Assembly: GCA_027924645.1 (NCBI GenBank)
Contig: BSBN01000494.1
Span: 1,746,001-1,810,000 of the forward strand
Reading direction: 5' to 3'
DNA length: 64,000 bases
Source: Cunninghamia lanceolata
Lineage: Eukaryota > Streptophyta > Pinopsida > Cupressales > Cupressaceae
Part shown: positions 48,846 to 61,020 of the stretch, piece after piece
How the letters are laid out: each line of letters opens with the position of its first letter
Position numbering within the stretch: the first letter of the stretch is position 1
Notes under the pieces: generated by a model
Databases searched by the model: none
Told to the model about the DNA's origin: nothing
The model's input: only the letters and a program-made list of their open reading frames with translations
Made by a program: the position numbers and the translations under genes

Positions 48846-49394
48846 ATGGACAAGGCGTTGTCAAGTGAGACTGAAGCTATGGTAGTTGAACAAACAAATT
48901 CCCGTAATACTGCTTGACATCTTGATTCTCACCATGGAGCTTCAAGCATTGCCCCTGCAAAGCCACAATTTGAACCATTGACTACTTATGAAAGATCTGG
49001 CAAGCGCCTTGAGTTTAGGAAAGTGTCTGTTCCACCTCATCATTTTACACCTCTGAAGAAAATTTAGATGGAAATTTACACTCCTATTTATGAGAAGATG
49101 AAGATTGACATTTGAATGAATATTAAGGCCCGTAGAGTTGAATTGAAGACATGCCCAGACACCCCAGAAATTAGTATCCTCCAGAAATCTACTAATTTTG
49201 TCCATGCATATATGCTTGTTTTTGATGTACCTGATGCCATTACACTTTTGAGGCTGGATGACCTATATGTAGGATAATTCTTGAATATCAAAGCTTCTAG
49301 AGATTCTTTGTGCAGCCTTATTTTAGGTTCTCCTGTAGGCAAGGTCTATTCAAAATTGAGAGCAGTGAGTACAAGGATGGCAAAGAAGTTTTAA
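48846..49394 (+). pseudogene. PNO1: PNO1 (partner of NOB1) retro-captured copy, internally deleted
   Basis: The frame starts M-D-K-A-L-S and reads K-P-Q-F-E-P-L, F-R-K-V-S-V-P-P-H-H-F-T-P-L-K-K, I-Y-T-P-I-Y-E-K-M-K-I-D-I, R-R-V-E-L-K-T, F-V-H-A-Y-M-L and L-R-L-D-D-L-Y-V. It then jumps to N-I-K-A-S-R-D-S-L-C-S-L-I-L-G-S-P-V-G-K-V-Y-S-K-L-R-A-V and ends at TAA 49392-49394. This order is that of PNO1/DIM2, a KH-domain protein of small-subunit ribosome assembly. About 60 residues of the KH core are missing, and in-frame stops occur near 48918, 49066, 49115 and 49275. No introns are seen, so it looks like a captured mRNA copy. Confidence 0.85.
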
Positions 49395-49959
49395 CAGTCT
49401 ATTGGAGGTAGGTGGCATCAGAGGATGGAGGATTTTCCATCATCTCAAGTTATCTCCTCACTTTGAGATGATGCTTTGCATGAGGAGCATTTTTGGTTTT
49501 GGTTGTTTTGTTTTTCATTGTTGATGCTGATGGATTTGAAGAATGTATGTTTTGTGAAGATTTTGTTTTGGAGACAGGTTTAGGATTTGGTGTTGAGCTC
49601 AATATGGATTGTTGTACAGCGAGCTTCAAAGAGTATATGATCTTGAATTATACCCTTTTGCGGTCACTAGACAATGGCAGAGATATATCGTATCTCTTAG
49701 GGTTCATTGTCAAATAATTCAAGACTCTATGATTTGAGAGCTTGGGACTAAAGAGCTTAAGAACACAGCTCGAAGCTATGCCTTTCTGAGGGTAGATGAG
49801 ACAACATGATAGAGCCCCGCTTGGTTCAGAATTTGTTCTTTAGGAGAAGATCTTCTATAAAATATGTATTCATATTATGTAATCAACTTTGTTGAGTATT
49901 TTAGCATTCAGGGGGGGTCCCTTGGTACTATTCCAAGAACAATGTAATAAGGGGGGTAA
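49395..49959 (+). other. 3' interior of short LTR element, probably captured 3' UTR
   Basis: This sequence directly follows the PNO1-like stop and shows no retroelement protein motif. It ends at the purine tract near 49949-49956. That it derives from the PNO1 3' UTR is inferred from its position. Confidence 0.4.
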
Positions 49960-50133
49960 TGTTAGTGTAACATAATACCCCATTGTATTACATTGTTATG
50001 CGATTCAGTTTCAACTATCAGTTATATATAACCGTATAGCTATTGTAACTGTCAATCAACTCTCTCATAGTTTATATACATGTTTGAATCTACAATTTGA
50101 TCATCGAATAAATAAAGAGTTTTCCTTATTTCA
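49960..50133 (+). mobile_element. 3' LTR of short LTR element
   Basis: 174 bp, TGTTAGTGTAAC to TTATTTCA, followed by the resumed hexamer array. Confidence 0.9.
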
Positions 50134-51425
50134 AGAATGAGGATTAGGGTTATGATTAGGGTTAGGGTAATGATTATAATTAGAGTTACAATTAGGGAAA
50201 ATATATATAACCAAAAACATTGGGGTTAGAATTAGGGTTAGGATTAGAATTAGGGTTAGGGTTTGGGATAGAATTATGATTACTGATAGAATTAGGTTTA
50301 GGGATACAATTAGAATTAGGCTTACAATTAGGGAATATATAACCAAAGGGTTGGGTTTACAATTAGGGTTATAGATAGAATTAGGGTTAGGGTTAGTATT
50401 AATGATAGAATTAGAGTTATGTGTTTGGTTATAATTAGGGAAAATATATAAGTAAAAGATATTAGAATTAGAACTAACCTTAAAGTTAAATTAAGGTTAG
50501 GGTTAAGCATAGAATTAAGGTTAGCAATAAAATTAGGGTTATGGATACAATTCAAATTTAGGATAGAATTAGGGAAATTATAATTAAGGTTATGATTAGG
50601 GCTCTAATTAGGGTTAGAATTAGGGTTAGGGTTTGGGATAGAATTATGATTAGTGATAGAATTAGGGTTAGGGCTATAATTAGGGTTAGAATTAGAATTA
50701 TGATTAGGGTAGAATTATGGTTAGGATTAAAATGAGTGTTAGGATTAGAAGTAGGGTTAGGCTTTGAATTAGGTTGGGGTTACGGTTAGAATTAATGTTT
50801 CAGTTAGTTGAAGGTTACATTAAGGGTTAGGATTAGAATTATATTTAGAATTAGGTTTAGGGTTAGGGTTAGGATTTGAATTAGCGTTAAGGTTAGGGTT
50901 AGGCTTAGGGTTAGAATTGGAATAAGGACTAAAATTAGGTTTAGGGTTGGAATAATGACTAGGGTTACGATAAGGGTTAGGGTTAGAATGAGGATTAGGG
51001 TTATGATTAGGGTTAGGGTTATGATTATAATTAGATTTACAATTAGGGAAAATGTATATAACCAAAAACATTCAGGTTAGAATTAGGGTCAGGGTTAGAT
51101 ATGAAATTATGATTACTGATAGAATTAGGTTTAGAAATACAATTAGGGTTAGAGTTAAATTAGGGTTAGGGTTAAGGATAAAATTAAGGTTACCAATAGA
51201 ATGAGGTTTAGGGTTACTCCTCAAATCAGGGTTACAATAAGGGCATATATATAACCAAAGGGTTGGGTTTATAGTTAGGTTTAGGAATAGCATCAAGGTT
51301 AGAGTTAGGTTTAGGGATAGAATTAGAGTTATGGATTTGGTTATAATTAGGGAAAATATATAAGAAAAAAATATTAGAATTAGAACTAGGGTTAGCGATA
51401 AATTAGGGTTAGGGTTAAATTAATT
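50134..51425 (+). repeat. telomere-like array 2, right part, with ~0.9-kb higher-order repeat
   Basis: TTAGGG-type degenerate hexamers. Three non-hexamer landmarks recur in the same order. GGGAAAATATATATAACCAA near 50195 recurs near 51046. ATATAACCAAAGGGTTGGG near 50336 recurs near 51248. GGGAAAATATATAAG near 50438 recurs near 51350. Offsets of about 850-912 bp show two copies of a higher-order unit. Confidence 0.9.
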
Positions 51426-51429
51426 GTTT

Positions 51430-53170
51430 TGTATGCAACAAGGTAAAACAAATGGGGTTATAGGGAACTTAGAACCTAAAAATCATACATTCCCTCTTTT
51501 CCATGCACTACCTAAGTGTTAGGAGATGTGTTTGAAAAAGATTTAGATTAGGCATATGATTTGTTTGTCAAAATACCTAAAACTCTTTGGATGGCCTTAG
51601 AAAATTCCCTAGAAGCTAAATTGGACTTAAATTGAGTTGAAATACATTGAGAAACATTCAAGCAATTCCCACCCTTCTCCTACCTACTTTTGTCCAACTT
51701 AACACTAGTAAAAAGGGTTTTTTTTATGGCTAGTATAATCCATTCTAACTTGATAAAAGAAAAACTTTAATTTATTTGTATTTTTACTTCAATTCATGCT
51801 TTGTTGTATTTTAACATGTTGGCTATTAAAGCCTTTAATTTTTCTAATAAGATAGTTCTTGAAACCTAGTGTAATTGCTGAGAGCTCTAGAAACTAATGG
51901 GAAGACTTGGTTGGTTGGGAGGGTCATATTTTAAGACCAACTAAAGTATAGCTTGATAATCCATATACTTATTATGTTATTGTGTGTTATTACTAAGTAT
52001 GGGCAGTTTGTCCATTATTTCTCTTAAAATTTGTTGGTAATTATAGGGAAGGATCATTTGTAATTAATTAACTTATGTTTCGAGCTCCTGGAAGGTGTAG
52101 GGTAGACTTAATAACATTATAACCTATGAAAAAAATTTGGTGTTAGAATATTGTAGGGTATTATGACATAAGCCCTTGAGGGTAATTGAACTTAGCATCT
52201 AGGAATGCTAATTTTATTATCATATTATTCTCTAGCTAGAATTTAGTTCTCTTTTAAATGAAAACTTAGTCAAATATTGTATAAAGAATGGCAGAAGGGA
52301 CAATATGTTGGTTTTGTATTTAATTTATAGCCCATAATGCTAGGCAAGTTAGTTTGGAACCAATATATTTTAGCTTAAGTTTACTCCCAATACAATACTC
52401 TTGCTTAGCTTATGCTCTACTCCCTAAACAATGGTTATGCTCAAGCAAGACAAGGTATGCTACCAAGGCCTTACCCCACAAGTTTTCATTTATAGGTGTT
52501 AACAACCATCACTTAATGAGTGACCTTCCCCAACCACCTCTAGGTGTAAACCAAAGCTGAAAGTATGATCATAGTAAGATCTAATCTTAGTTGTACTAAA
52601 ATAGTTAGGATTATTTATGTAACTTAAATGTGTAGTATCTAGTTAATTTGGTGTACTTGGAGCTAAGTGCCTAGTCATATATAAACTCCCTTGAAGTATT
52701 ATCTATCGCAACTTTCTAAAAATGGCTTACCTTCCCCTAGCATCAGTGTAAATCCATGATTGAAGTATGAAGTATATTCAATGATTATAACTAGCTAGAT
52801 TTCTATAATTTAGTATAGACTACACCTAGGAATGATGCCTTAGCTTCATGGTAATAAGAAATGGAAGGCCCTAAAAGTGCTCTGAAACAAGAAAAAGATT
52901 AAAGAGGAAAACTTGTTCATATAATATGAGATGGTGACTCTAAAGAATCCCTATATTGGGAGAACTCTATTAGGAGCCTACAGTTTAAATCTTCTTTTAG
53001 CCTAATACTAGCTTGAGTCAAATGCCAAGTGCCACCTATTTTTTTTATCAACCAAACACCTAAGGTTTGAGATTATTGCCAAGAAGCCCTTAAGGGAAGG
53101 GATGCCTTAAGACCTCATATATGCACTGGGTTGTTTAAGACCACATGCTATAACTGAGTTTAGTATAGGT
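51430..53170. other. AT-rich spacer, no gene recognised
   Basis: Composition is more even than in the arrays, but frames are short and no family is recognised. It may be old degenerate element sequence. Confidence 0.5.
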
Positions 53171-53480
53171 GTGGTTAGCCATCTATCACTAGTACTGTGC
53201 AGGTGACAGATGCTAGTAGCTAGTCATTGTCCTTAAGGATTAGTTGGCTTTCACCAATAGGTATCCATAGTGTGATATAGGAAAGGTTAGTTGGTTATTA
53301 CCAATACCATACAAGTGATGGATACCAGGAGCTAACCACAATATCTTTAGGAGTGGTTGGTTGTCACTAGTAGCATAGAGGTGGCGAATGCTAGAGCTAC
53401 TCTTGGTATGATAATGTCTAGCCATCCTTCTCCATTTCCATGCATGTGATGGTGCTAGGTGCTAACCCATACCAAGATGG
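53171..53480 (+). repeat. diverged minisatellite, about five units of ~62 bp
   Basis: Units share the skeleton (G)TTAG-TTGG-TTATCACCA-TA---CATA-AGGTGATGGATGCTAG-AGCTA-CC. Clear units start near 53171, 53282 and 53351, and weaker ones near 53238 and 53417. Strong divergence suggests an old array. Confidence 0.6.
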
Positions 53481-55279
53481 ACCAACTTTTGCTAGGGGCA
53501 TGGAGGAATAAATGTTTGGATCCATTGACTCAAAAGGTTCAGAGAATTGTGGAGTTCTTATTTCCCACTAATGGTGTTTTGGTTGTTCACTTACCCTAGT
53601 TAGTGATGGTGGCAAGTATTATGGGATTCTTGTTGGACATCATAGCTAATAATAATATGGGAAAACTAGACCCCTGGTGCAGTAAGGGATGCACTGTAAT
53701 CCTTTTTCCAATTAGGTTTTACTTAAGGGCTGGGTAAGCATGAGAGAGGATAAAGAAATGGATTTACTTTCTATTACCAAATGGAAGATATGGACAATTG
53801 GGCTAATCATTTTGATACCTCTCTCTTTTGTTGGTATAAGTGGATCTCCATAGATAATTGTGCTATATGAAGAGTCAACCTTCATGTGTAGCCCCTTAAG
53901 GGGTGAATAACGACAACCTCACTAGCTTAATACATCTAGGCACCTTGGACCCTTGGCATCAGAATACTCTCTTGGATGGGACATAAGAGCCCTTGGTTAG
54001 GGTGGATAGGGCATGTTATTCACATGGTTGGGATATTTTGTACCCCTACCTCAAAAATTACTAAATACTAGAGACCATACTACCCTATTTTAGAATAATA
54101 TAAATTAAACTTTTTGTGCATGGCTAGTTACCCCTTAATTATTTGTTAATGTTCCATATATCATGATTGTGCACTATGATATTTACCTGGTGTTATAATA
54201 GGGAAACTAATCTCAAAACCATGGAATGTGATGACAGCAAATTATGATCACTGATCCATACTAGGAATGTTATGTCAAGTATGTCTACATCCATGATCTA
54301 ATTGCATAACAATGGTAGCACTAGAGGAGTTTACTAAGAAGTACATTTTTAGCCTATTTCCTGGGATGTGTATAACTATCCATGGTTCTAACAATGGTGG
54401 AAATGATTTCATATGGGTGTCAATGTACATGAATTTCACTAATAGACTAACTTTGCAGAGAGCATATGTGAGGGTTATGGATCTAGACCTAGGAAGACTT
54501 TAGAATTGTTCAATATAAAAGGGCTTTAAAAAGAAAAATATATGTTGTCCTAAATTTTTTAAAATGGATTGTATAGTTGTTGTCCTAAAATACTTATTAG
54601 AAACCAATGTGTCGTGTATTAAGAACTCTTGCATATTTTCTTCTCTTGCCAAATAGAAGGAATTGGTTGTGTTATGATGCCAATGGTGTATACAATCTAA
54701 TCATGATCATTTTGTTATCTAGTTCAGCCATGTGAGATTTGTAACTTTATATGTGGGTGGAAATACATATATTCTAAAATTGTTTTGAGAAGAAAAAAAA
54801 GATTTGTGGTAACCATGGAGGTTCTTACACATGCCCTAGAATGTTGATATCACTAGATAATTTTGTTTTCTAATAATCTTTAGAGTGGGCAAGAGGTGTT
54901 CATCTCATATACTTGCTAGATGTTCAAAATGAATTAGGGCTGGTCCTTAAGTATCATGCCAAGGGTGCAAGTAAAACTTTTTACACTTTAAGTTAGATGT
55001 AGGGAATAGAACTTGCCCAAATTTTAAACTTGAATTTAAAAGATCTAGGAACATTTCCACAAGTGCACATATAACCTAGATCATTTCCACAACTACAAAT
55101 CTAATCCTAAACTACAAATTAAGTCCTAAAAATAAATATAAATGAAAGTAAGTGTAAATTGAATTATATACCAACTCTTAGCAAAATAACATCACTTATA
55201 CATTTGTTATTATATCAAAAATAATCAAATGCCATAAATTAAAAATTAAAAAAAAATATAAACTATAAATTATAAAATT
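53481..55279. other. AT-rich spacer, no gene recognised
   Basis: Short frames without recognisable motifs (for example 54312-54503, 63 codons). Confidence 0.5.
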
Positions 55280-55289
55280 TTCACCATTA

Positions 55290-55553
55290 TGTCCAAGGGG
55301 TTGAGCTTAATTGGTTGAAACATTAGGTTCATGTTGAGGAGACCCAAGTTCAAATCCCCATAGGGACATCTAAGTGACTCTTGGTATTCCATAGTTAGTG
55401 GAATTCTAAGTTATGACTCTTGGCTTCTAATGTGGATGTGTTCTAATTTCTAAGTGTTCATGCTTGGGGATGAGGACCCCCATGTTGTGGCCTCATTGGT
55501 TCATAGCTTCATAGATCCAGTCAAAAGCGTTCACTGAGCAAAAAAATAAAAAA
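55290..55553 (+). mobile_element. tRNA-derived SINE with 10-bp target duplication
   Basis: The head carries an A-box-like GAGCTTAATTGGTTG (55313-55327) and a B-box-like AGTTCAAATCC (55348-55358). A body of about 190 bp follows and then an A-rich tail (AAAAAAATAAAAAA). TTCACCATTA flanks it at 55280-55289 and 55554-55563. The head is close to the Au-type SINE layout known from many plants. Confidence 0.85.
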
Positions 55554-55563
55554 TTCACCATTA

Positions 55564-57884
55564 CAATTTTAAACTATTTCTTCAAATAATGCTATCAAAC
55601 TATTAATGCTTAAATTTTCTTTTTTCTTTTTTTTACTACATGGAAATCACTATGGCCCTTAACATATAGGGTGGGTAAATCAGTTTCAATGAGTTACTTT
55701 TAATAGGTCAACCATTTGATCTGCACTGCGAAGCTTAAATTCTCTTTCTTATTATCCAAGAACATCATGACCTAGTGCTACTGTGTCTCCCCCTCTTCCA
55801 AATATCCCATGCCTATTGTCAGTCTCTAGAATTCAAACTTAAAATATACAAACCAATGCTTAATTAAATTATTAACATTCATTTTCTTCTAGTTTTTGTT
55901 ACTGTGTATACTTTATTCTGAGATAAGGTTGAAATAGTCGATGCCACAGTGTCCACGTTATTAATATGGCACTTTTGATTAAGAAATTTTATATTTCTAA
56001 TCAACATAGACCAATTTCCCCTATACAACACAAATTCAATATTATTAAATTTGAGTAAAAACTTTAGAATTTGGGATTACCAACGTGAAATTCCCATGGT
56101 TTGTAGTGGGATCGAGCAGATTCAAATTAAGTGTGTGTGTTGCACTTGCAAAAAGAAATGCAGATCCAGATTATTTGAACCACTTTAGGGAATTACAGAT
56201 TCTATATATTGAGGAGGTGGGGAAGTGAACTCAGGGTGCTACTACACTATATAATTTATAACAATGCTTCTATCTGGGTTTTTCTTGATCCTTATCTTTT
56301 CTTGTTTAATTGATGCAACGTAGTACTAATAGTATGTGTGTTGTGGTTATTAGGTAATGATGTTCTAATTGAGCCCCAAGATTGAGTGGACCTATGGTAG
56401 CTCCCCATGGAACAGGCAGAGGTTGGGCCATAATTTGAGGATTAGGAACAAGAAAGTTTACTTGTAAAGGGAGGACAATTATGTGCAAAAGAAGTTCCTG
56501 ACAAGATGTGGCCAAGGTGTTGGTAGGGCTTTGATTAGGAGGAGGGGATGTAGGTCGACTGATGGACTTAGACTTAACCTTTCGATTAAGTGGGAAAGAA
56601 GAGAAGTTACTAGCTTCTAACAATGCAAAATCTTCATCCCAAACTCCATTCTTTCTATCTCTTCTAGTATACCTTTTTGAAGCCAGATTTAAACAATGAA
56701 ACTTAAGATTATAGAGTCGTCAACTTCACTTATTGATTAGCTCATGGAAGGTTTTGCCGATTGTTCAACTGGTTTCTTTGGTCAACCACCTGATTTCTGT
56801 GCCTATTATTGGGAAGTGCTTGGACAAGAAAAACTCTTTCTCTTCATGGTACAGGTACTATAGCTTCAACAAAAATGATTTCTTGGGCATTCTCAAAATG
56901 CCTAGCATTGTCCCTTATAATTTCACCAAGTTCTTCTTCTTCTTTCAGTACCTCATTAACTTGATGATATTGCAGGTTGGTTCTTCTATGTTGCCAGGAA
57001 AGTAATCTTAGGCTAGTAACAATAACTTCCTGGTCACCTACAAGCCAATCCATGTTAGGTTGAAGGATGGGAGTGTTATGCCTCTGAAGAACCATTAAAG
57101 CAACTCATAACACATATCTGACAAAGTCTCCCTAGTAGACTCACCAAAAATCTATTGGTTTATAGATTTGTCATTCAACTCTATATTCTCTCACCCAAAC
57201 AATGATAAATGTAACCACAACTAAGTCAGTTATAATGATGTTTTATAACTAACTCTTTTCTTATTTTACAAGGTGGCAGCTACCTTCGAATGATACATAA
57301 TGAATTGAATCCTATGTTGCTTTTAACTAGAAAGCAAGAAAAGGTGATTCTTTTAACCAGAAAGCTTTGAAAGGAAATTTCACACTCACAAATAAATTTA
57401 AATAATTATAACAAGCTCAAAGGCTTCAGACATTAGCTCAAATAAAGAATTTAAATTCTCATCACCATGACATATTTATCCAAAGATAGACATCCACATC
57501 AATAAGATCGCCAACTAAAACTTCCAATATAAAGAAAGAAAACCATCGATATAACATTCAACATAAGAAGAATGATGATCCAAAATACCACAGCACAAAG
57601 ACTATATATGCTCAAACCATTCAACAATATGTCTTTTGTATATTGAAAGAGATAGAAATTGAAACAAGTACCAGAGATATCTAACTTAATTGAGAAAATC
57701 AAAGTTTGCCCAAAAAGAAAGATCGATACTATATCGCCTACAGCATATTTATAAGTTTCATATAATAACTAGATTTTTAGAAAGAACAGTTTCTTGGGGA
57801 CAACCGTTTTAAAATAATAACCAAGTCTTTAAAAGTTTCTAGAGCCAAATAACAAGAAATGCATAAAAAAATGAAACTTAATTC
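55564..57884. other. AT-rich region with unrecognised minus-strand frames
   Basis: Minus-strand frames at 56306-56623 (105 codons, Pro-rich) and 56844-57095 (83 codons, Glu-rich helix) have non-random composition and may belong to the decayed minus-strand element to the right. No domain is recognised. Confidence 0.4.
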
Positions 57885-60800
57885 GCCATACCCTCTCCTT
57901 CTTTGGGGTCTTCAATGCTTTCCACGGCTTGATATTCCCCCATCTTTTCCCGCACCTTGATCTTCAGTTTGTACTCCCAGTACTTAGTACTCCCGGTACT
58001 TAGTTATAATAGCAGTAATTCCTTTGCTCCCCAGAACAGTAGTGATCTACATTCTGGTTTTAAACTTGGCCAAAGTTTTAGTTATCCCTGCTATAGTTTC
58101 CTGAATTATTTCATCTCTGTTCCTAAAACCATTAAGGTAGACTTGTATCAGACCTATTTTACCTAGAGATTCTCTAGAAACAGTGTCAGGATCAGTAAGT
58201 TCATTACAGAACAGCTTGATCACGAAGATTCTCCCCAAATTCATCCAGAATGTTCACCTCCAGTATATGAAAGTCCCTTTGAATATCAATCATTAAATCC
58301 AGATACTCCTACAAAGCCTTGTTAATTTGATCAATAAGGTTATCATACATATTCAGTTTCCAATCCAATGAGTTAGCCCAGGAGGGGTCAATCTCACGAG
58401 GATCATTCGCCAGATTTTCCCTCATGAGCATCAAAGTCTAAGGCCATCAGCTCAACAATTTCCCTTGAGAGCACATAGGTGCTACCTTGTTCCTTTCTTA
58501 TCTGCTAAAGCTCACTGATCAACTCTTTTCTTTTGTGATGTATCTAAGAATAATTTTGTGTCATCTTAGTCAAGAAACACAACATATCACAAGATTGCTT
58601 TTCAACCCATTCAGTAATAGCTTTAGCAAACTTTTGATTCTTTTTAATTTTTTGAATAGTGTTGGCATCAATTCCAGTAACTTCTGAGCTAGATTCCTCT
58701 TGTGATGAAGGTGTTACCATGGATTGAATGAATTTACTTAAAGACAAAACTTGAGATTGAAGCTTTATATTCTGTTTTCTTTCCTCCTTAGCTCTTTTAA
58801 TTAGGGCATTCATAGAAAAAATTGCATGGTATGAATCCCCTTCAAGAGTGGAAGGGCCCAAGTCAACATGGCTTATCTTATAGTTAGCTTTAGTTATGTC
58901 ATTTTCATCCAAGTCCTTTATCGGGTCAGCAATTTCCAACACTTGGTGATCAGAAGTGTCATCATTTACCATTCTTGACATCCTCCTTACTTTCTTAGGC
59001 TTTGAATTACCTCACAAGAGCATAGCGACTGTATCTATCTCCTTCACTACATTTTTCCTCTTTTTCTCTACCAGCTTTTTCAGCCAACTGGGAGAAGAAG
59101 ACACAACACTTATATCCACATTGCTAGACACAACCTTATTTTGATTTTCAATTGAAATAGGAGAAGGTACATGCTCATCAGCAGGAGAAGAGGGAATTTC
59201 AAAGAAGGTGGGAAAAGAACCATCATTAACAATTTGTTCAAAAATGGGGTCAAGATTCACAGGCACCATTTTAACCTGAACATTTTTCTTTCCTACTGCA
59301 GATAAGGGAAGACTGTCAGACTCACAGGTTGATTTTAACTTGAGGGCATCATCAGGCCTCTCACCATCACCTCCTGATTGTGAACTTGAAATAGATTGTG
59401 ATGCATCATATCTTCCTAAAGAGCTTTGTGTATGGCTCTTGAGGTTCTCTATTCATGAGGTGAACCAGCGTGTCCACGCCATTTTCCAGCTAGCCAATTC
59501 TCTGTTCTTTTAATCACAGCAGTAGAGCAAACTCTCAGATCCACAACCTCCTTCTTAGACCAATTAATTTGGTGAAGAGGTTTTAAAAGTAGGTTTTGAT
59601 ATTCCACATCAATTATTTCAGAATCCTCTTCAACCTTTTCTGGGATATAAATGGATAGATCAAAAGTGAATTTGACTTAGAGTAAGCCTCATGCAATTTC
59701 TTCTCTGAACTTCACGATCATCCATACAGTCTTCCTAGAAGTCTTATAGGCTAGAATGATGCTCGAATGAGCTAGAGCCATAGAATTTTTGTTTACATAA
59801 TTTTTTCTATCAAATTTTGGCCTTAGAGACAAAGAGTAAAAATTAAACCTCCCCAACACATATTCAATACCTTTAACAACATCTTTGGTTTTACAAGAAT
59901 AACCAGAAAGAGACAACGGAAAAGTATATCCTCTTTTTCTCATATTCTGATATTTGACATTCATGGCAGCCATCTGTTTACAAACTTCTAAGAAGATCAT
60001 ATAATCATTAGCATACCAGGGTAACTTGGTCAGAGCCAATTCATAACCTCCTAATCTTAGGTAGGTGAATCTATCAAACTAGAAATAAAAGCTTCCAAAT
60101 TGCATAATCAAAGAAGCAGCATCAGGAGAAACTCTCAATTCAGGATTACCATTCAACTTCCTTACCAAAAACATCAAAAAGACATCATTGACTTGACGAT
60201 AGTCTTTCATTCCAACATCTTTTGTGAACTAAGGAAAATAAGCATACACAGGTGTGTCTAGGGTTAAAGACCCATGTGGTCTTAACCCAGCCCAGACAAC
60301 CTCTTGACTGGCTAGAATGTATATCAAATATGAGCACATGTGAAATGCAAAAGTCTCATGAAATCTAACCAATTGTTCATTTAGATGATAACTTATCATT
60401 TTTGCCCAGTTAATAAACTAACCCTCACTGCATATTAACAAAATGAAGTGACACATCCAAAACTCAAAAGAGCCTGCATCTTCACTACTAACAATTCGAT
60501 GCAACAAGGTATTAATGTCTGAGATTTCATCTTTAAATTGAGCTCTTTTAAGCGTAGAGGGTAATTATGACTTACCTCATTTCTCAAACTCTAGCCAATT
60601 TTGAGAAATAACATTCTTGCACCAATCCTCATTCTCTTTGAAAAATTCTGCAGTAATGGCTATAGACATGTCTTCAAATTTCTCCCTTCCTAGAATTCTC
60701 AATGCCCGAGAGATGGCTTTTGAATCAATCTTCGCAATCGCCAACCCATCTTTTGTTTTGATCTAGTGAGTCTCAGGGTCGTACCTTTCCACACATGCAA

Positions 60801-61020
60801 TAACCAAGTCTACACATTGTACAAAAGTGGGAAAACCAGCAGCTTGTGCTAAGTCACTTTATAGAATTTTCTCCGTGAAGGGTGACCTATCTTCCCATTG
60901 CAGACGGGACCAAAATTTTGCTAAGTCAATATACCCAAGCTCTGTGTCCTTCACATTGGACCAGTTACTTTCAATATCAGAGTGAGGAGGTGTGCCTTGA
61001 AATTTGAATTTGATTACAGC
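57885..61020 (-). pseudogene. decayed large protein, relative of the inner element's second gene
   Basis: Read right to left on the minus strand. It opens with I-D-L-A-K-F-W-S-R-L-Q and F-P-T-F-V near 60960-60840, then K-A-I-S-R-A-L-R-I, then a long stretch (59689-60039) with L-P-W-Y-A-N-D-Y-M-I-F. A charged region follows (58544-59269, one TGA inside), then a helical C-terminal part ending near 57885 with Y-Q-A-V-E-S-I-E-D. The layout and the F-P-x-F ... I-x-x-x-A-I-x-R-A pattern recall the 14161-17426 protein. At least ten stops and some shifts break it. Function is unknown. No flanking LTRs were found. Confidence 0.6.

Larger units (their letters stand above)
47951..50133 (+). mobile_element. 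2.2-kb LTR element with 174-bp LTRs carrying a PNO1 copy
   Basis: LTRs at 47951-48124 and 49960-50133 are equal in length, begin TGTTAG and end TTATTTCA. A primer-like TAGTATCAGGGC follows the 5' LTR, and a GGGGGG-containing purine tract precedes the 3' LTR. The flanks AGAAA and AGAAT fit a target duplication with one change inside the hexamer array. The LTRs differ at about 18 positions (roughly 90% identity). No gag or pol is readable. The interior instead contains a broken host gene. LTR size fits TRIM-type elements, and the interior is long for that class because of the captured sequence. Confidence 0.88.

Noticed and set aside
50131..51296. Minus-strand Asn/Pro-rich frames in the right part of array 2
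   Set aside because: Same cause: low-complexity translation of the hexamer array.
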